NCBI GenBank assembly: GCA_964595485.1
Contig: CAZQQN010000014.1
Location: 1-63,088, forward strand
DNA: 63,088 bases
Reading direction: 5' to 3'
Origin: CAZQQN01 sp964595485
Lineage (GTDB): Bacteria; Bacteroidota; Bacteroidia; CAILMK01; CAYYUA01
The translations under genes and the position numbers were made by a program. Positions 62,877 to 63,088 of the stretch are shown here, piece after piece. The number at the start of each line of letters is the position of its first letter. The stretch's first letter is position 1. The notes under the pieces were generated by a model. That model was given only the letters and a program-made list of their open reading frames with translations, was not told the origin of the DNA and made no database searches.

Positions 62877-63088
62877 TTAACCTTGCGATTCCACTAATTC
62901 ATTAACGCTACCTTTTTCAACTTTAAGGACGCGAGCCGGAAATTTTTCCATGATCTGAAAATCGTGGGTAGCCATTAGAACAGCACTTCCTTCCTCCTTT
63001 TTTATATCAAACAATAATTTGATGATATCGTCAGAGGTTTCCGGGTCTATATTACCAGTCGGCTCATCAGCAAGGATAATGTCAGGGG
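62877..63088 (-). CDS. FtsE-like ABC ATPase, C-terminal end (start beyond the window)
   Basis: About 70 codons at the right edge. Walker B with the D-loop region is IILADEPTGNIDPETS, and the switch His is in LMATHDFQIMEKF. The tail KVEKGSVNELVESQG is short, as in FtsE of Bacteroidota. The same motifs occur in LolD/MacB-type ATPases, so the name is tentative; the neighbour outside the window (an FtsX-like permease) would decide. Confidence 0.75.
   Translation of the reverse strand, partial: PDIILADEPTGNIDPETSDDIIKLLFDIKKEEGSAVLMATHDFQIMEKFPARVLKVEKGSVNELVESQG

Noticed and set aside
1..63088. CRISPR arrays, tRNA or rRNA genes, IS elements
   Set aside because: No spaced direct repeats, no TPsiC/anticodon-like structures and no transposase or integrase motifs were seen, although a covariance-model search was not possible here.

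Overview
The window is a 63 kb piece of a draft Bacteroidota chromosome, most likely from the Cytophagales / gliding-bacterium part of the phylum. Support comes from two type IX secretion (T9SS) cargo proteins (a type A tail at 29363-31249 and a gliding-associated CHU_C-type tail at 50755-55962), many lipoproteins with a Cys lipobox, ECF sigma regulation, promoters of the Bacteroidota TTTG-N18-TAnnTTTG kind, and A/T-rich leaders without Shine-Dalgarno sites. The sequence is a draft: it has an N run at 38997-39090 and a 10-N run at 47371-47380, and each cuts a gene. No rRNA, tRNA, CRISPR array, transposase, integrase or phage genes were seen.

Layout. 1-4120 (minus): a three-gene unit of ECF sigma factor, membrane anti-sigma-like TPR protein and exported TPR-CHAT protease (cut by the left edge). 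4401-8061 (minus): hisS, hutH and a family 2 glycosyltransferase, joined by 4-nt overlaps. 8500-10738 (plus): an ABC-2 exporter. 10809-12299 (minus): a duplicated small lipoprotein/membrane gene whose second copy is frameshifted. 12727-14561 (minus): an ArnT/PMT-type glycosyltransferase with a GtrA-like flippase. 15012-16525 (plus): two unknown exported proteins behind a clear promoter. 16765-22761 (minus): an unusual 1017-residue ABCG-type half transporter, an acyl-CoA carboxylase carboxyltransferase subunit and a lipoprotein glucosaminidase. 23438-25028 (minus): an ABC-F gene broken by an apparent deletion between short direct repeats.

25272-26613 (plus): cold-shock protein, ruvX, def. 26643-28820 (minus): DUF255/thioredoxin-fold lipoprotein. 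29363-31249 (plus): DUF4397 T9SS cargo. 31367-35292: alkyltransferase-like protein, a TrpF-like protein without the catalytic residues, a GT2/sugar-phosphotransferase-like fusion, and recR. 35438-42375 (plus): a sodium:solute symporter, then a very long CheR-PAS(n)-histidine kinase, including a LOV-like PAS with Trp in place of the photoactive Cys, and its single-domain response regulator. 42451-43564 (minus): YtxH/holin-type/hypothetical envelope cassette. 43759-46000: M42 aminopeptidase, a small lipoprotein, and an 81-residue protein resembling a free-standing T9SS tail.

46091-50118 (minus): second PMT-type glycosyltransferase, PAP2 phosphatase, enoyl-CoA hydratase, stand-alone B12-binding mutase subunit, charged small protein. 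50755-55962 (minus): 1735-residue T9SS cargo with SBBP-like repeats and 11 PKD-like repeats that each carry a Cys pair. 56227-62854 (plus): serS, a lipoprotein, recQ and two glycosyltransferases. 62877-63088 (minus): the C-terminal end of an FtsE-like ATPase.

The best candidate for a little-described system is the left-edge sigma / anti-sigma-like TPR / TPR-CHAT unit. Its parts resemble the logic of the type III-E CRISPR 'craspase' pathway (TPR-CHAT protease, cleaved inhibitor, ECF sigma), but here the protease carries a signal peptide and the inhibitor spans the membrane. Other points worth checking are the two broken genes, the catalytically stripped TrpF-like protein, the LOV-like domain without cysteine, and the Cys-paired PKD array.
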